Position numbers and translations under genes: made by a program. The notes beneath the pieces are model-generated. The model did not search any database. It was not told where the DNA came from and saw nothing but the letters and a program-made list of their open reading frames with translations. 64,000 nucleotides of DNA from Aurantiochytrium sp. KH105 (lineage: Eukaryota > Sar > Bigyra > Thraustochytrida > Thraustochytriidae): assembly GCA_003116975.1 (NCBI GenBank), contig BGKB01000035.1, positions 434,001 to 498,000 of the forward strand, read 5' to 3'. Below are positions 50,449 through 61,378 of this stretch, in pieces. How positions within the stretch are numbered: position 1 is the stretch's first letter; each line of letters begins with the position of its first letter.

Positions 50449-52011
50449 TTAATTGTCAATGACATCGTAAGCGGGGTCGAAGCGGCGACGGAACATCGGG
50501 CCCTCCTTGTTCTTGCGCAGAACGAGGAACCAGACGCCAAAGAAGAACGCCATCACACCAGCGGAGATACCAACCACGGCCCAGTTACCGACAGAGGCAA
50601 TGAGCGGGAGTGCGAGAGAGGTCCACACGCCACCACCAAGGAAGGGCTCAGTCACGAGCTGCTTGGCAGCAAAAGCCTCGGCAGCAGGCGTCTCGTACTC
50701 GGGGTCCACAATGCGCAAAAGCATGAGACCAATCGAGGTGGTCGCGGTGCTGGTGCCAAACTCCGGAAGAGCACGCTCAACCCAGAAGTCCGGAAGCATG
50801 AGCGGCGCGAGGAAGAAGAAGCAGATGAGCTGCCAGCCGAGAATGGCAAAGAGAACAATCATGAGAGGACCAATGTTGTCAGCGACGACAGCAAGGTTGG
50901 TCGTGGCGACGGCGGTGAGCACGAGCACATCGAGCGAGAAGCCGGAGATGCGCTCCATCATGCCGCGGTCCAGAGGCGAGTCCGTGCAGTACTTGTCAAG
51001 AAGGATCTGAACGACAAGACCCCAGAGAAGGCACATGGGGAAAAGCGGGAAGCCGGAAAAGAAGGCGTACTCAACGAGCCAGTCGTCGAGGGTCTCGAGG
51101 GCGATGAGAATGCGCTTGGTCCAGTACGAGAGGAACAGCACGACGCCAATGTAGGCCATGTGCAGGGCGAGGGTCTCGACGGCATCGTTGGAAACGGTAA
51201 GGTAGGCACCAGGGACGCGCTTGGCCATGGGGATGATCGCCTTCTCGGTCCAGGGGCGCACCTCGAAGCCGTGCTGGCCAGGGACACCAGGGACGTTGTC
51301 AACATCGGCCATCGGGTTGGCCTGCTCCTTGGAGTACGAGTCAACGGCGCCGCTCTCAGCATCCTCGGCCTGCTTGAGCAGAAGGGACATGCGAGACCAG
51401 CCAAAGTAGTTGGCAATGTTGCACAGAATGGTACCGACAATGACACCAAAGAGGATACCAAAGGTGGCGGCAGTGATACCGAGATCGCCACCCTCCGGGA
51501 AGCCGAGCGCGGCGTACGAGGCAGTCACGCCAGCAGCTGTACCGTGGCCACCCTGGGTACCAACGGGGCCGAGGGTGCCAAAGAGAGGGTGAGTGCCAAA
51601 GGCAGGGATGAAGAGGATTCCGGTGAGCAAGCAAGCCCAGAACCAGTTGCCCCATGCGATCACCCAGCCGTAAGCGATCTGAGGGGCAGCGGTATCCCAC
51701 ACATCGCGGGCGTTGGGCACGGTCTTGCCCATGAAGAGGGTGGCAAAGACGATGTTGATGAGGAATCCAGGCATGTTGCTCCAGCCAGAGATAAAGTCGC
51801 TTTCAATCACAGTCGTGGCGTCGTCGTCGAGGGTGCACATTTGCACAAAGAAGAGGCCGAGGAGACCGCCAATGAGAGAGGCCGGCAGCATAAGCTTGCG
51901 CGTGCAGGCGAGGTGCTCGCGGATGACATGGCCAATGTACATGAAGACAAAGAGGAGCGAGAAAGACGAGACTCGCGCCATGCTGCCTCCGAGGGCAAAG
52001 TCGGTCGCCAT
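50449..52011 (-). CDS. Sodium:glutamate symporter-like protein (ESS/GltS family), copy 3
   Basis: 520-aa near-twin of copy 2, ending identically (DPAYDVIDN versus NPAYDVIDN). Re-entrant motifs GGHGTAAG and EFGTSTATTS and all membrane segments are intact. Both copies share about 65 bp of 3' flank (GACAGCAGCAGGCTAGA and on) and the 5' leader, so the duplication included both ends of the transcript. Substitutions are mostly conservative (Val/Ile, Ala/Gly, Ser/Thr), implying purifying selection. Same predicted Na+-coupled transport role. Confidence 0.9.
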   Translation of the reverse strand: MATDFALGGSMARVSSFSLLFVFMYIGHVIREHLACTRKLMLPASLIGGLLGLFFVQMCTLDDDATTVIESDFISGWSNMPGFLINIVFATLFMGKTVPNARDVWDTAAPQIAYGWVIAWGNWFWACLLTGILFIPAFGTHPLFGTLGPVGTQGGHGTAAGVTASYAALGFPEGGDLGITAATFGILFGVIVGTILCNIANYFGWSRMSLLLKQAEDAESGAVDSYSKEQANPMADVDNVPGVPGQHGFEVRPWTEKAIIPMAKRVPGAYLTVSNDAVETLALHMAYIGVVLFLSYWTKRILIALETLDDWLVEYAFFSGFPLFPMCLLWGLVVQILLDKYCTDSPLDRGMMERISGFSLDVLVLTAVATTNLAVVADNIGPLMIVLFAILGWQLICFFFLAPLMLPDFWVERALPEFGTSTATTSIGLMLLRIVDPEYETPAAEAFAAKQLVTEPFLGGGVWTSLALPLIASVGNWAVVGISAGVMAFFFGVWFLVLRKNKEGPMFRRRFDPAYDVIDN

Positions 52012-52785
52012 GGTCTTGAGAAGCTTAAAGCTCTTCTTGTTGGTTTTCCTTTTTTATTTTGGTTTGGAGGAGTTGCGGGTCTGCTGCCAGCTCGATCGCG
52101 CCGTGCGAGATCCGCCGTCCTCTATTGTCTTATTTTTTCAAAGTTTAAAAAAGAGAAGAGGTCCATCCTTTGTCCCTTATCATTTCCAAAATGAAGATTT
52201 TTAGCCCGCGCGTACGATGCTAACAATAACTAGCGTTTCGAGTAGGGCTCTTCCTTTTCTCTCGCTCAAGGTCCTGAGCAGTCTGTTTTGGAGGCTGCGT
52301 CGCCACAATATTCGATCCGCACCAGCTCAAGGCCGTCACCCACTCACGCATCCATCCACCACGACAGCCAGCCATTGCCAGCCTCTGGGAGCACCTGCGC
52401 CCCGTCTTGTCGAGGCGCCGGTCCTATCCCCAATGCATCAGTGAAAGCGTCAAAGCGCTGGAAGCAACGAACCCCTGCCGCTTGCTCCACTGGACATCCC
52501 ATCTGTCCTCAGCCTTGTAGTCCACACAAGATCGACACATTGTCGAATACGCTACCGCCACCCTGGCCGCCCCCCTTCAGATCGTCCCCAGCTGGCAAAT
52601 GTTACTAACGAAGCGAAATCTCGGCAAGCTGGAAGAGAGCTGCAAGCGGGCGGACGCGAGCCAGTCGCTGACGATCTCATCCGCGCTTCTGTTCACGGCT
52701 TTCTGCCTCTCCTTCTTCATCTTTTGCAAGACGGCCCATTTCCAAGCACGGCTGGCCAATCAATGTGCAGGCTGCTGCAGTCACG

Positions 52786-52838
52786 TCGCATCGCATCGCA
52801 TCGCATCGCATCGCATCGCATCGCACCGCTCCGCATCG
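52786..52838. repeat. (CGCAT)n pentanucleotide tract
   Basis: About nine CGCAT units, the last few degenerate (CGCAC, CGCTC). Confidence 0.92.
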
Positions 52839-53629
52839 CGTCACCAAGCGTCGCGACCTGCGCCCTCGCCGCTTTCCGGCACGCGAACAAGCACGCCTAG
52901 GGTGTTGTGCGCCATCTCTGTCGCGGTGCCTTCTGTATCGCGGTGCCTCTCCCTCGTCGACGCTCGCGAGACCAGAAAAGGCCGTCGGTCGACACGCCGG
53001 GGCGGGCGGGCGTGCGGCTGAGCTCGAGCGGGGGCGGTCTGTGCCGCGCGCTTGCCTCGCTGTATCAGCTGCAGCTCGCGCGCAGGCGCCACACAGGCAA
53101 AGGTGCCGCAGACATCAGGAGCGGCCGGGAATGTACCTTCAACCCGAGTCACTCCGCTCGCGAGACCTGCCCTGCCCCGCCTCACTTTGCCTCGCTTTGC
53201 CTCGTCGCGCCCGCGCAGTACGCGCGCCGGCCTGCGTGCGCCTGGGCGCGCGCCCGCTTTGCGCAGCGCGCGCTTGCACGCGCTCTTCGTCAGCGCGTGC
53301 AGCCGTACATTGTGGCTAGAGTCGCCTACACAGCCTCCATGTATCCGTTCAACATCTACCTGTTCAAGCCTTGCCTCGCTGAGCCTTGAGCCTAGTTCAA
53401 GTCGAGTTCAAGTCGGCCGAGGCCGGGATCGAGGGAAGGGAGAAGTCGAGCGAGGGCCGCGCGGCCCAAGCGCCTCCCCCGTGTCATGGCCGCGCGGTCC
53501 TGGGCGCGAAAGGCCGCGGCCCCGTGGGCGAGAGAAATCTGGATTGCCGAGAAGCTGGACCGGTTCCGTCTCGAGTGACACGCGAGTGTGGGTGCCATTG
53601 ACGGCTGCATGCACGGGAAGACCCGGGGA

Positions 53630-53644
53630 GGGGGGGGGGGGGGG
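53630..53644. repeat. Poly(G) run
   Basis: 15 consecutive G after GGGGA. Confidence 0.9.
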
Positions 53645-54243
53645 CGCACGCACGTTTTCCTGCTATCTTCGATGACGGGGACTGCGATACCATTCTCGAT
53701 TGCAATCGTGCGCGCATGCCTGGCTGCGTCGCCACCACCATCGGCGCGACCTCGGCGCGGGCCCAGACTGCAGAGCGACGCGACGCAAGATGACGCACGC
53801 CAGAAAACTAGAAAAAGAGGAGCCAGGGCCTCGTATGCGACGCGGCGCACGTGTGGTTCTCCTCGATAGTGAATAGCGCAGGCCCAGGTAGAGACACCCG
53901 CGCAAGTCTCTCGCCCGGCCTCTTGATCGCGCGGTCGATCGGTCGGTCGGTGGGCCGATCGGGCAGTGCGCGCTGCACGTTTGAGCTTGCCCAGCAGATC
54001 GCTCCAGGCTGCTCGCGCGCCGCTCGAATTGGAAACTTCAAGCACGCGAGCGGCCTCGGTACGACGAGAGAGGCCCCCGGGCTCCGGCTTCTGCAGCAGC
54101 CAGCAGGTCCAGCAGTCTTGCAGCCAACCAGCTCTATTTCCACAAATACGGACAGGCTGACGCGGAAGCGGCCTTTGGAAACTCACCCACCGCTAGTCCG
54201 GGCCAGCTTTTGAGTGAAGTTGCATCGCGCATTGTTTACGTAT

Positions 54244-54275
54244 TCGACTCGATTCAACTCGATTCGATTCGATTG
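54244..54275. repeat. (GATTC)n pentanucleotide tract
   Basis: Six GATTC/GACTC/CAACTC-type units. Confidence 0.8.
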
Positions 54276-55285
54276 CGCACGTGGGACCGGGCAGCACAGA
54301 TTCGAGCGCGCGCATAAATCTTGCCTCAATTGGAACGAGCGAGGGGCGGAGCGAGCGGAACGGACGATCGATCGTTCTCTCGGAAACCCCTGCACGTCAT
54401 GCTTGCGCGCGCTCGCTTCGGCGTGAAAAGATCAATCGATTGATCGGCCAGCAGAGGGACGCGCGTGAAAGCTGGCGAGGCGGCGGCGGATGCCCGAGTA
54501 GGTAGATGATCCATGCGTGATGAGCGTTGCGAAAGAAGAATTAACGTCTCAGTCCTAAAAGCCTGGCCGAGAGAGATTATCCTACTCTCTGGGCCAGTTA
54601 TGCGTGGACGTGCCTCGGAAACCGGCGCGAGGGTGGGCACTGGTAACGATTTCTTGCGCGCGGTCTCCGATCGTCGACGAGGCAATTCGCAAGAAAATGT
54701 TATCTCCAAATCCGTGGCGCGCGCGCTTCGTGCGCGCAAACGCTTCGTTCTAAGGCAAGCGCACACTCGCATTGTCTCCTGCGCAGCCCTTGTTCTTGTC
54801 GCCATCCTCCCGCGTGTACGCCAAGTTGTTGTTTTTTTATCCCAGTCCCAGTCATGCGTATGACGCAATCTTCTCCTTCGCGCCACCAATTGAAGACCTT
54901 GTGCATGAGGGAAAGAAGCTGGATGGGTGAACGAATGCGCGCGTGCGTCCTGTTGTTTCTGTGCCGCTTCTTTCGAGCGAGACGAAATGACTCTGTCCTT
55001 CTCACGAAGTCCAAGAGAGCACGGACCCAAGCAAGTCACCATGGTTCTGTGGCAGTCAAGGAGGGGCTGGCGACGATTGTGCGCTGAACAAGCACGAGGC
55101 AATCGTATCATCCTCGCTTAGCCCGGTCCGTGCATCAAGGGTCTTCCCCGCTGCGCAGTTTCTTCATATCTACCTTGTGCGCGCACAAAAGGTTTCGAGT
55201 TAGCCAAGTTTAGCAAGCTCGTGCACATTTGTTTCTTCTCGGACGGACTAAAAATGTCTGCGAGGAACTGCCAACTCGAGCTCGG

Positions 55286-55319
55286 CCCACACAATCATAA
55301 GAGTGGGCCATGGCCCAGA
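55286..55319. promoter_or_regulatory. Conserved motif with perfect palindrome, copy B
   Basis: CCCACACAAT, eight bases, then the perfect 14-bp palindrome TGGGCCATGGCCCA (55304-55317). Counterpart of 47631-47670. Confidence 0.35.
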
Positions 55320-56440
55320 ATTAGTTGCTGTGCGCGGCTCCAGGACCGCTCGGTTGGTATAACGTCTCGCCCACTTTTGCTTTCGGTAGTGGAAAAAGGT
55401 CAGCTCGTGAGAAAATTCACGGGTAAGATCATCTCCTTCGTGGGTTTGAGCTGCAAAGGGCAACTGTGCTTAGATTCTCAAGGGCGCCTGCTACTTCTTG
55501 GCTCATTTCGTTTGAGCGGGAAGATCACTACGAGCAGATGAGCGAGAAGGTTGAGCTTGCCGCTTTCAAGCACTTTTGTTCACCCCCACGAGCGCGTTTG
55601 CTTGAGTTTACCACACTCAAGCACTTTGATTGCCTGCTGCTTGCTTGTTTTCTTGTATCTACAAGACTGTCAGATCTTGTCGAGGTCCGTTCTTACTTTG
55701 GCTCAGCGGACAACTGAGCAATTCTGACTTGCTTTACCTCTTGTCGGATAACTCTTGTTCATATAAAGTCGAGCGACTCTGGCTTGATTGTCCTCAAATT
55801 GCACCTTCAAAAATGCACAGCAGCTTAGCTTTCGTTATTGACAATAACTAACTTGGACCGTGTGGAGCCAATTGTTCATCGTTTGAACGGCGCGCTTTCC
55901 AAGATCGAGCGAGCTAGACTCGATCTAGCTTTGCCTCGCTCATTTTCAATTTATTCCCGCTTCAAGCAAGAATTTCCACGTGAGCAAAACGTATCAGCTT
56001 CAGCCTGGGGACGCTGCATGCTCTTACGTCGTTTGGCGCGAGCCCGTTCGACTCTGACTTGAATGCGAGCACGAACCGTCAGGACTGCCAAGCAAATCAA
56101 TCTTCGCCATGACCTGGCAACGACAAGCAAATCTTGGGCCATCTCAAGCAGGAAAACAACTTTTGATTTTCATGGCCCTGTCTGGCGATGCCGAGCAACG
56201 ATGCTGTGCGTAGGATCGTTGATCATGCTGTGCCATATTTCCTTCAAGTTGATCGGTGCCTGCCATTGATGATTGATTGATCGATTCGTCGTGGCGGATC
56301 GATCGATTGATTGTGAAGAAATAAAAAGAAAAGAATTGAATGGCAAAGAGACTATTGTTATCGCAGCGCGGGGCTGCGCGGTGCGGCGTGGCGCGGCGTG
56401 GCGCGACGTGACGCGTTGATTGCGAGGGGGCGCCGAGACG

Positions 56441-57385
56441 ATGGCCACCATGTCTCTCGAAGCCAGCGAGGGCAACCCGATGTTGCGGGTTGCCGAGACG
56501 GACGCGCAGCGCGATTTAGCTGCCTGGTTGCTGGAGCTGCCCGAGGACCAGGAGATCTCGCTCAAGGACCTCAAGGACAAGTTCAACCCGGAACCGCTCC
56601 GCGAGCAGGCGCTCATCGAAGCATGCAACCACTTTCAAGCCTCCCACTTTCTTGTCATGCTCGCGCGGAACGGCGAGGTCTTTTGGGTCAAGCGCGATCT
56701 CGAGGAAGCCAAGATGCTCGAGGGCGCCAATCAGGAGAACATGCTCGTTTTCCAGGAGGTCCGCAAGGCTGGGAACAAGGGCATCTACAAAAAGGACCTC
56801 AAGCGGTCCACGGGACTTCCTCAGGGCGCCCTCACGCGCTCGCTCCGCTGGCTTGAGAACCGTAAACTCGTCAAGGCCGTGAAGACGATTGCGAGCAAGA
56901 CCATGAACCTCTATGTCACGCACGATATCACGCCCCTCCGCGAGCACACCGGAGGTCCTTGGTATGAAGATCAGGAGTTTGACTCCGACTTTGTAAATTT
57001 TGTGCAGCAAACCTTGATCATCCTTATCGAGCGCGGCGCATCAGGCGACGGCGAGACTCTCCGAAGCATGCACGAGACGATCCTCGCGTCTGGGGCTACA
57101 AAGCAAGAGCTCGAGCTGCCCGACCTTCGTAGCGTGTTGCAAACTCTCTTCTGGGACGGTCGAATTGAACTCCATCGCAAAGAGACGCGACCGCTCAATG
57201 AGTTCACGATTGATACAATTCGTTGGCAAATCCCCCCTCCTGTCCGAGCCAATCAGTTCACCACGGAATCGCCTTGTGGAGGCTGCCCGGTACGCGACAA
57301 GTGCACGCCCTATGGCGGCGTTGTGAGCCCTCTTTTGTGCAAGTACATGGATACCTGGAATGGGTCCGACGGCGTTCTCTTTTAG
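56441..57385 (+). CDS. DNA-directed RNA polymerase III subunit RPC6 (RPC34/POLR3F)
   Basis: 314-aa Pol III-specific subunit of the RPC3-RPC6-RPC7 trimer that helps recruit the polymerase via TFIIIB and open the promoter at tRNA and 5S genes. Tandem winged helices cover residues 1-150; the very conserved IYKKDLKRSTGLPQGALTRS and SLRWLENRKLVKAVK segments lie in the second. The GGPWYEDQEFD motif follows. At the C-terminus C279, C282, C288 and C300 match the cysteine set that binds a 4Fe-4S cluster in the human subunit. The start is the ATG at 56441; a second in-frame ATG is three codons later with a CCACC context and could be the true one. Single exon, convergent with IF-2. Confidence 0.95.
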   Translation: MATMSLEASEGNPMLRVAETDAQRDLAAWLLELPEDQEISLKDLKDKFNPEPLREQALIEACNHFQASHFLVMLARNGEVFWVKRDLEEAKMLEGANQENMLVFQEVRKAGNKGIYKKDLKRSTGLPQGALTRSLRWLENRKLVKAVKTIASKTMNLYVTHDITPLREHTGGPWYEDQEFDSDFVNFVQQTLIILIERGASGDGETLRSMHETILASGATKQELELPDLRSVLQTLFWDGRIELHRKETRPLNEFTIDTIRWQIPPPVRANQFTTESPCGGCPVRDKCTPYGGVVSPLLCKYMDTWNGSDGVLF

Positions 57386-57805
57386 CTTCAACATCTTTCA
57401 ATGATGATTTGCGTGTACACTGGCTTTGCAACTTGTTTTTCTCTCCTTTCATCCTACTATAAGACGACCGAACAACGAACGAATCGACTGACTCGATGAA
57501 CAACCCACAAGTTAATGACCCAAATACTCGATCGATCCTTTATGGAATCCTGCTCAGTCTGCGCACGACACAAGCAAAACTCCTGCTCTTTAGGAGACGG
57601 AAGCGCTCACTGGCCCGCCCGCTCTATCTGCGCGCACTTCACCTGCACGACGTCTCTTTCTTCACTTCATTCAGAGACCGTGGCAGTAGCACGCCCAAAA
57701 ATTGAAAGCAGCTGCGAGCGGGGAGCGGGAAAGAACATTAAAAAAAGGAAACAAAGGACATGCGCTTGCTTATGCGCTCGAGAATAAAAGAGGCCAAAAA
57801 AGACC
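57386..57805. other. Convergent 3' intergenic region
   Basis: 420 bp between the ends of RPC34 and IF-2. An AATAAA at 57783-57788 on the plus strand could serve RPC34, though it is far from its stop. Nothing else seen. Confidence 0.4.
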
Positions 57806-60409
57806 CTAGGTCTCAATATAAGCCTCGATAATGTCTCCTTCTTCGAACTCCTGGAATGCGGACAACGTGATGCCACACTCCTGGCCCTGCTTCACCTTGC
57901 CAACATCATCCTTGAAATGTCGAAGCGAATCCAGACCACCGCGGTGAATAATCTCGTCGCCGCGTCGCACGCGCATGCGGCTCGACTTGGCGACCTCGCC
58001 GCTCTCCACGCTGCAGCCAGCAACGATCCATTCACCCTCGCGCCTATTGCGCGGATTCATCTTGAAAATCTTCAGAACCTTGGCGCTTCCGAGGACTTGC
58101 ACATTATCCTTCTCCGTCAGCTCCTCACTCATTATCTTGCGCATGTCGTCGAGCAAATGGTAAATCACAGATTGCGTCACGATTTCAACGCCGCCCTGCT
58201 CAGCGACGCGAACCACTGAGTTGGGCGCACGCACGTTGAATGCAAAGATTCGCGCCCCAAACGTCTTGGCCAGCTCCACATCGGACGACGCAATCGGCCC
58301 GACACCACGCCGAATTACCTTCATGCCAAATTCGCTTGGATCCTCGATCTCTACACCGCTCGACTCTTCGTACTTTTGGAGAAACTCGAGAGAAAGACCC
58401 TCCACAGAGTATCGGAGCGCCTCCAGAGAACCATCTGTATCGGCCTTGAGCACGATCGGAACCACATCAGGGAGAGGCATCGGACGCTCATCCTCGTCCT
58501 CTTCCTCATCCGCAGGTTTGCCCTTCTTGCCCTTGGCTTTCTCGCCCGTTTCACTCGCCTGACGAGCTGCGGCGCGTTGTTCTGCCTCAAATCTGAGACG
58601 CTCCGCGGCCTCCGCCTCAATATCGCGACGGCGACGCGCGCGAAGGTCCGCGACTTCGCGCGCGCGCTTTGCGGATGAAACGGCAAGAATATCCGAGGCA
58701 GGTGCGGGCGGCTCCTTGAAGCCTACGAGGCGAACGGGTGTCGCAGGTCCAGCCTCCTTCAATGGTTTACCTGTGACAGTGTCGAGCAACTGGCGCACAC
58801 GGGCATGCTGCTCGCCACACACGACATTGTCACCAACCTTGAGCGTGCCCCATCGCGTCACGATATCCGCAACTCCGCCCATGCCCTGGTCCAGGCGCGA
58901 CTCGAGGACCACGGCCTCGCCGCGGCTCTTTGGATCGGCAACCAGGTTCATCTCGGCAGATTGCAGCAAGATGGCCTCTGAAAGATCGTCGAGCCCTCGT
59001 CGCGAAGGTGCAGCGATCGGAATTATCTGCACGGCACCCCCGTGCAAATCCGTCAATACGTCGTGTCCAGTGAGCTCGCTCGAAATGCGATACATGGCAT
59101 CATCCGCGTCGATACCCGGCATATCCACCTTGGAAACGGCCACGATGATGGGCACATTGGCTGCACGCGCCATTTCGATCGACTCGACTGTCTGCGGTCT
59201 CACGCCATCCGTCGCCGCAATGACCAGCACAACCACATCGGTGAGCAGCGTGCCGCAGCGCCTCATGCTTGTGAAAGCCTCGTGGCCGGGAGTGTCCAGG
59301 AAAACAATCGACTGCTCGTCCAGGGCAAACTTAAAGGCGCCCACGCTCTGGGTAATGCCGCCCGCCTCGCCGCCCGCAACGTCAGTGCTGCGCAGCGCGT
59401 CGAGCAGCGACGTTTTGCCATGATCAACGTGGCCCATCACCGTAACGATGGGACTCCGCGTCGGAAATTTGGCGACCGCGTCCGCGGACAACGTCTCCAG
59501 ATCCGTTCGAAATTCGTCCTTGACGCGATTCTTCTCGTGCTTGGTCTCAACACCGAACTCCATCATCAGGAGCTCGGCGACCTCTGTGTTGATTGTCAGC
59601 GCCTCGGCGACGGCCGAGACTTCCTGATTGGCAATCCGCGACTTGCGTCGACGTCCGCTCTTTTGCTCAAACTTGAGCTGACGCAAGAGGTAGCTCGAGA
59701 CGTTTGTCCGCACACGAACGCCCGACTCCTTCTCGGCTTCAGAATCCATCTGTGACGAATTCGAGTCCAGACCGCCCACCTCAACCAACTTCGTGATGAT
59801 GCGACGCGTAGGAATTCCGCTTCGCAGCGAGAGTTCGCGCACAGTCAGGCTCTCGGGAAGTGAGACGACAACGCGGACTGCCGGTGGCGCGGGCGTACTT
59901 TGCGCATTCTTTGCTTTTTTCTTTTTCGCCCCATCACCGCCGCCAAAGCGGTCCTTTTTGCCCCGGCCGGCGCTGTCCTCGTTGCCCTGCGTGTCGCTGT
60001 ACTTGCGTGAGTACTCGCGCTTCTTCTTCTTCGCAAATTTGTCCTTGGACGATCGACCATCCGAACTAGAGTTGTCATTCATCAGTAGATCGTCAGCATC
60101 ATCGTTGCTGGAGGGCATCTCATACGAGACGTTGTCCAGGGGAACCTCTTCCTCATTATCACCTGCGCGCAGCGCCTGCCCAGCCGCGCGGCCGTTTCCA
60201 GGGGTATTTCTCGCATTGAACTTCTTTTGATGACCCAATCGATTTCCCGACGGGGTTGGCGTCTGGCCGCCGCCGCCGCCTTTTCCGCGCTTGTTATTGT
60301 TGTTGTTGTTGTTGTTCCTGTTGCCTTGATTCGAGTTTTGGTTGCCCTGATTGTTGCGAGAAGATCCATTGGCTTGCTGGCCATTGTGTTGATGCTGCCT
60401 CCTGTTGTT

Positions 60410-60454
<45 letters not shown>

Positions 60455-60494
60455 ATTCCTGTTGTTGTTATTCCTGTTGTTCTTACTCCTATTT

Positions 60495-60525
<31 letters not shown>

Positions 60526-60943
60526 GGTTGTTGTTGTTGTTGTTATTGTTGTTGTTGTTGTTGTTATTGTTGTTGTTGTTGTTGTTATTGTTGTTATTTC
60601 TGTTGTTCCTGCTGACAGATTTGCCTTTGGGCCCATTGCTCTTGCCGTTGCCGCCTCCGCCGCGCCCACCGGCCCCGCCAGACCCTCCAGGCCCGCCGCC
60701 ACGCGAAGGCGTTGCCTCCGAAGCCAAAAGCCGCCTCTGCATCGTCACCAGGTCCTTCGGTGGCCAGGAATCCTTGGCTGTGCCAGCCAATGGCTGCCAG
60801 CGTCGACCCTCGGCAACCCGGGAGAGAAGCCGCGAGTGGGCCCACGCGGAGGCCCCCAGCGACGCCCGCGGCGCGCGGCCGGCGCCCGCCGGAACGGCCC
60901 GCGGCGCGCGGCGCGCGCCGCTCGCCACGACCCGCGCGAGCAT
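57806..60943 (-). CDS. Mitochondrial translation initiation factor IF-2
   Basis: 1045-aa GTPase that delivers initiator tRNA to the mitochondrial ribosome. The first 50 residues are Arg/Ala-rich without acidic residues until about position 45, a typical mitochondrial presequence. Residues 113 to about 215 are an Asn-rich tract (see repeat). The G domain has GHVDHGKT (504-511), GITQS, DTPGHEAF, and SKVD (604-607) in place of the usual NKxD. Domain II, a charged linker and the C-terminal domains follow, including ADTDGSLEAL. It is longer than bacterial or animal mitochondrial IF-2 because of the Asn tract and linker. No plastid copy is expected in a non-photosynthetic lineage. Start at 60943 (CAT 60941-60943). 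Confidence 0.95.
60297..60607 (-). repeat. In-frame (AAC/AAT)n tract encoding poly-Asn
   Basis: About 310 bp of GTT/ATT triplets on the plus strand, coding for Asn with scattered Arg, Lys, Ser, Gln and His. The longest pure run is 24 Asn. It stays in frame and sits between presequence and GTPase core of IF-2. Confidence 0.95.
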
Positions 60944-61378
60944 CCTTTCTCAGTTTGCATTCTTCAATCAATCCATCGCTCAATTCGGATCAATCAATCA
61001 ATCAATGGATCAAAATCGCACATCATGTGCCAATCATTGAGAGTGTGAGAGAGCGAGTGAGTGCCAATCTCGCGCATAAAATCTCCAACCATGATTTATA
61101 GGCCTATCAAGTTTAAGGTAAGGCGTTTGTAGATGACACCACGGGATCTCCACGCAGAACTCTGCTCAATCTCGTCGTTTCCCCCGATGGTCTTCGCCCG
61201 CCCGTCATGTATTCAGTTTGCCATTGCATGGCCCAGCAGCCTCCTCTCAGATCGAACCTTGTAGCTGGTGGGCTGAGTATCTTTTTCCCCGTTCTCTTTG
61301 CGCTCTTCGAGCAGAGCAATTTGCGAACTCGTGCCATCTTCATCAAAGAAAGAGGATGCCTACAACAACTAGGTGGTG
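60944..61378. other. Intergenic region upstream of IF-2
   Basis: 435 bp between two minus-strand genes. It has a short (AATC)n tract at 60989-61007 near the IF-2 start. Promoter presumed; no motif recognised. Confidence 0.4.

Larger units (their letters stand above)
52012..56440. other. 4.4-kb divergent spacer upstream of GltS-like copy 3 and RPC34
   Basis: Lies between copy 3 (-) and RPC34 (+). 52012-52560 parallels 44262-44830; patchy matches to the copy 2 flank continue to about 55325. It holds (CGCAT), poly(G) and (GATTC) tracts. Long ORFs (52765-53319 plus, 53392-54186 minus, 54326-55111 minus) overlap and lack domains. 55200-56300 is AT-richer with no gene recognised. Confidence 0.45.

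Noticed and set aside
42699-52011. GltS genes as bacterial contamination or recent transfer
   Set aside because: They sit among eukaryotic genes, share the local codon bias, and exist in three copies of different age with duplicated eukaryotic-style flanks. An ancient transfer into the lineage remains possible.
53392-55111. Minus-strand ORFs of 264 and 261 codons
   Set aside because: No domain and overlapping with similar-length frames on the other strand.
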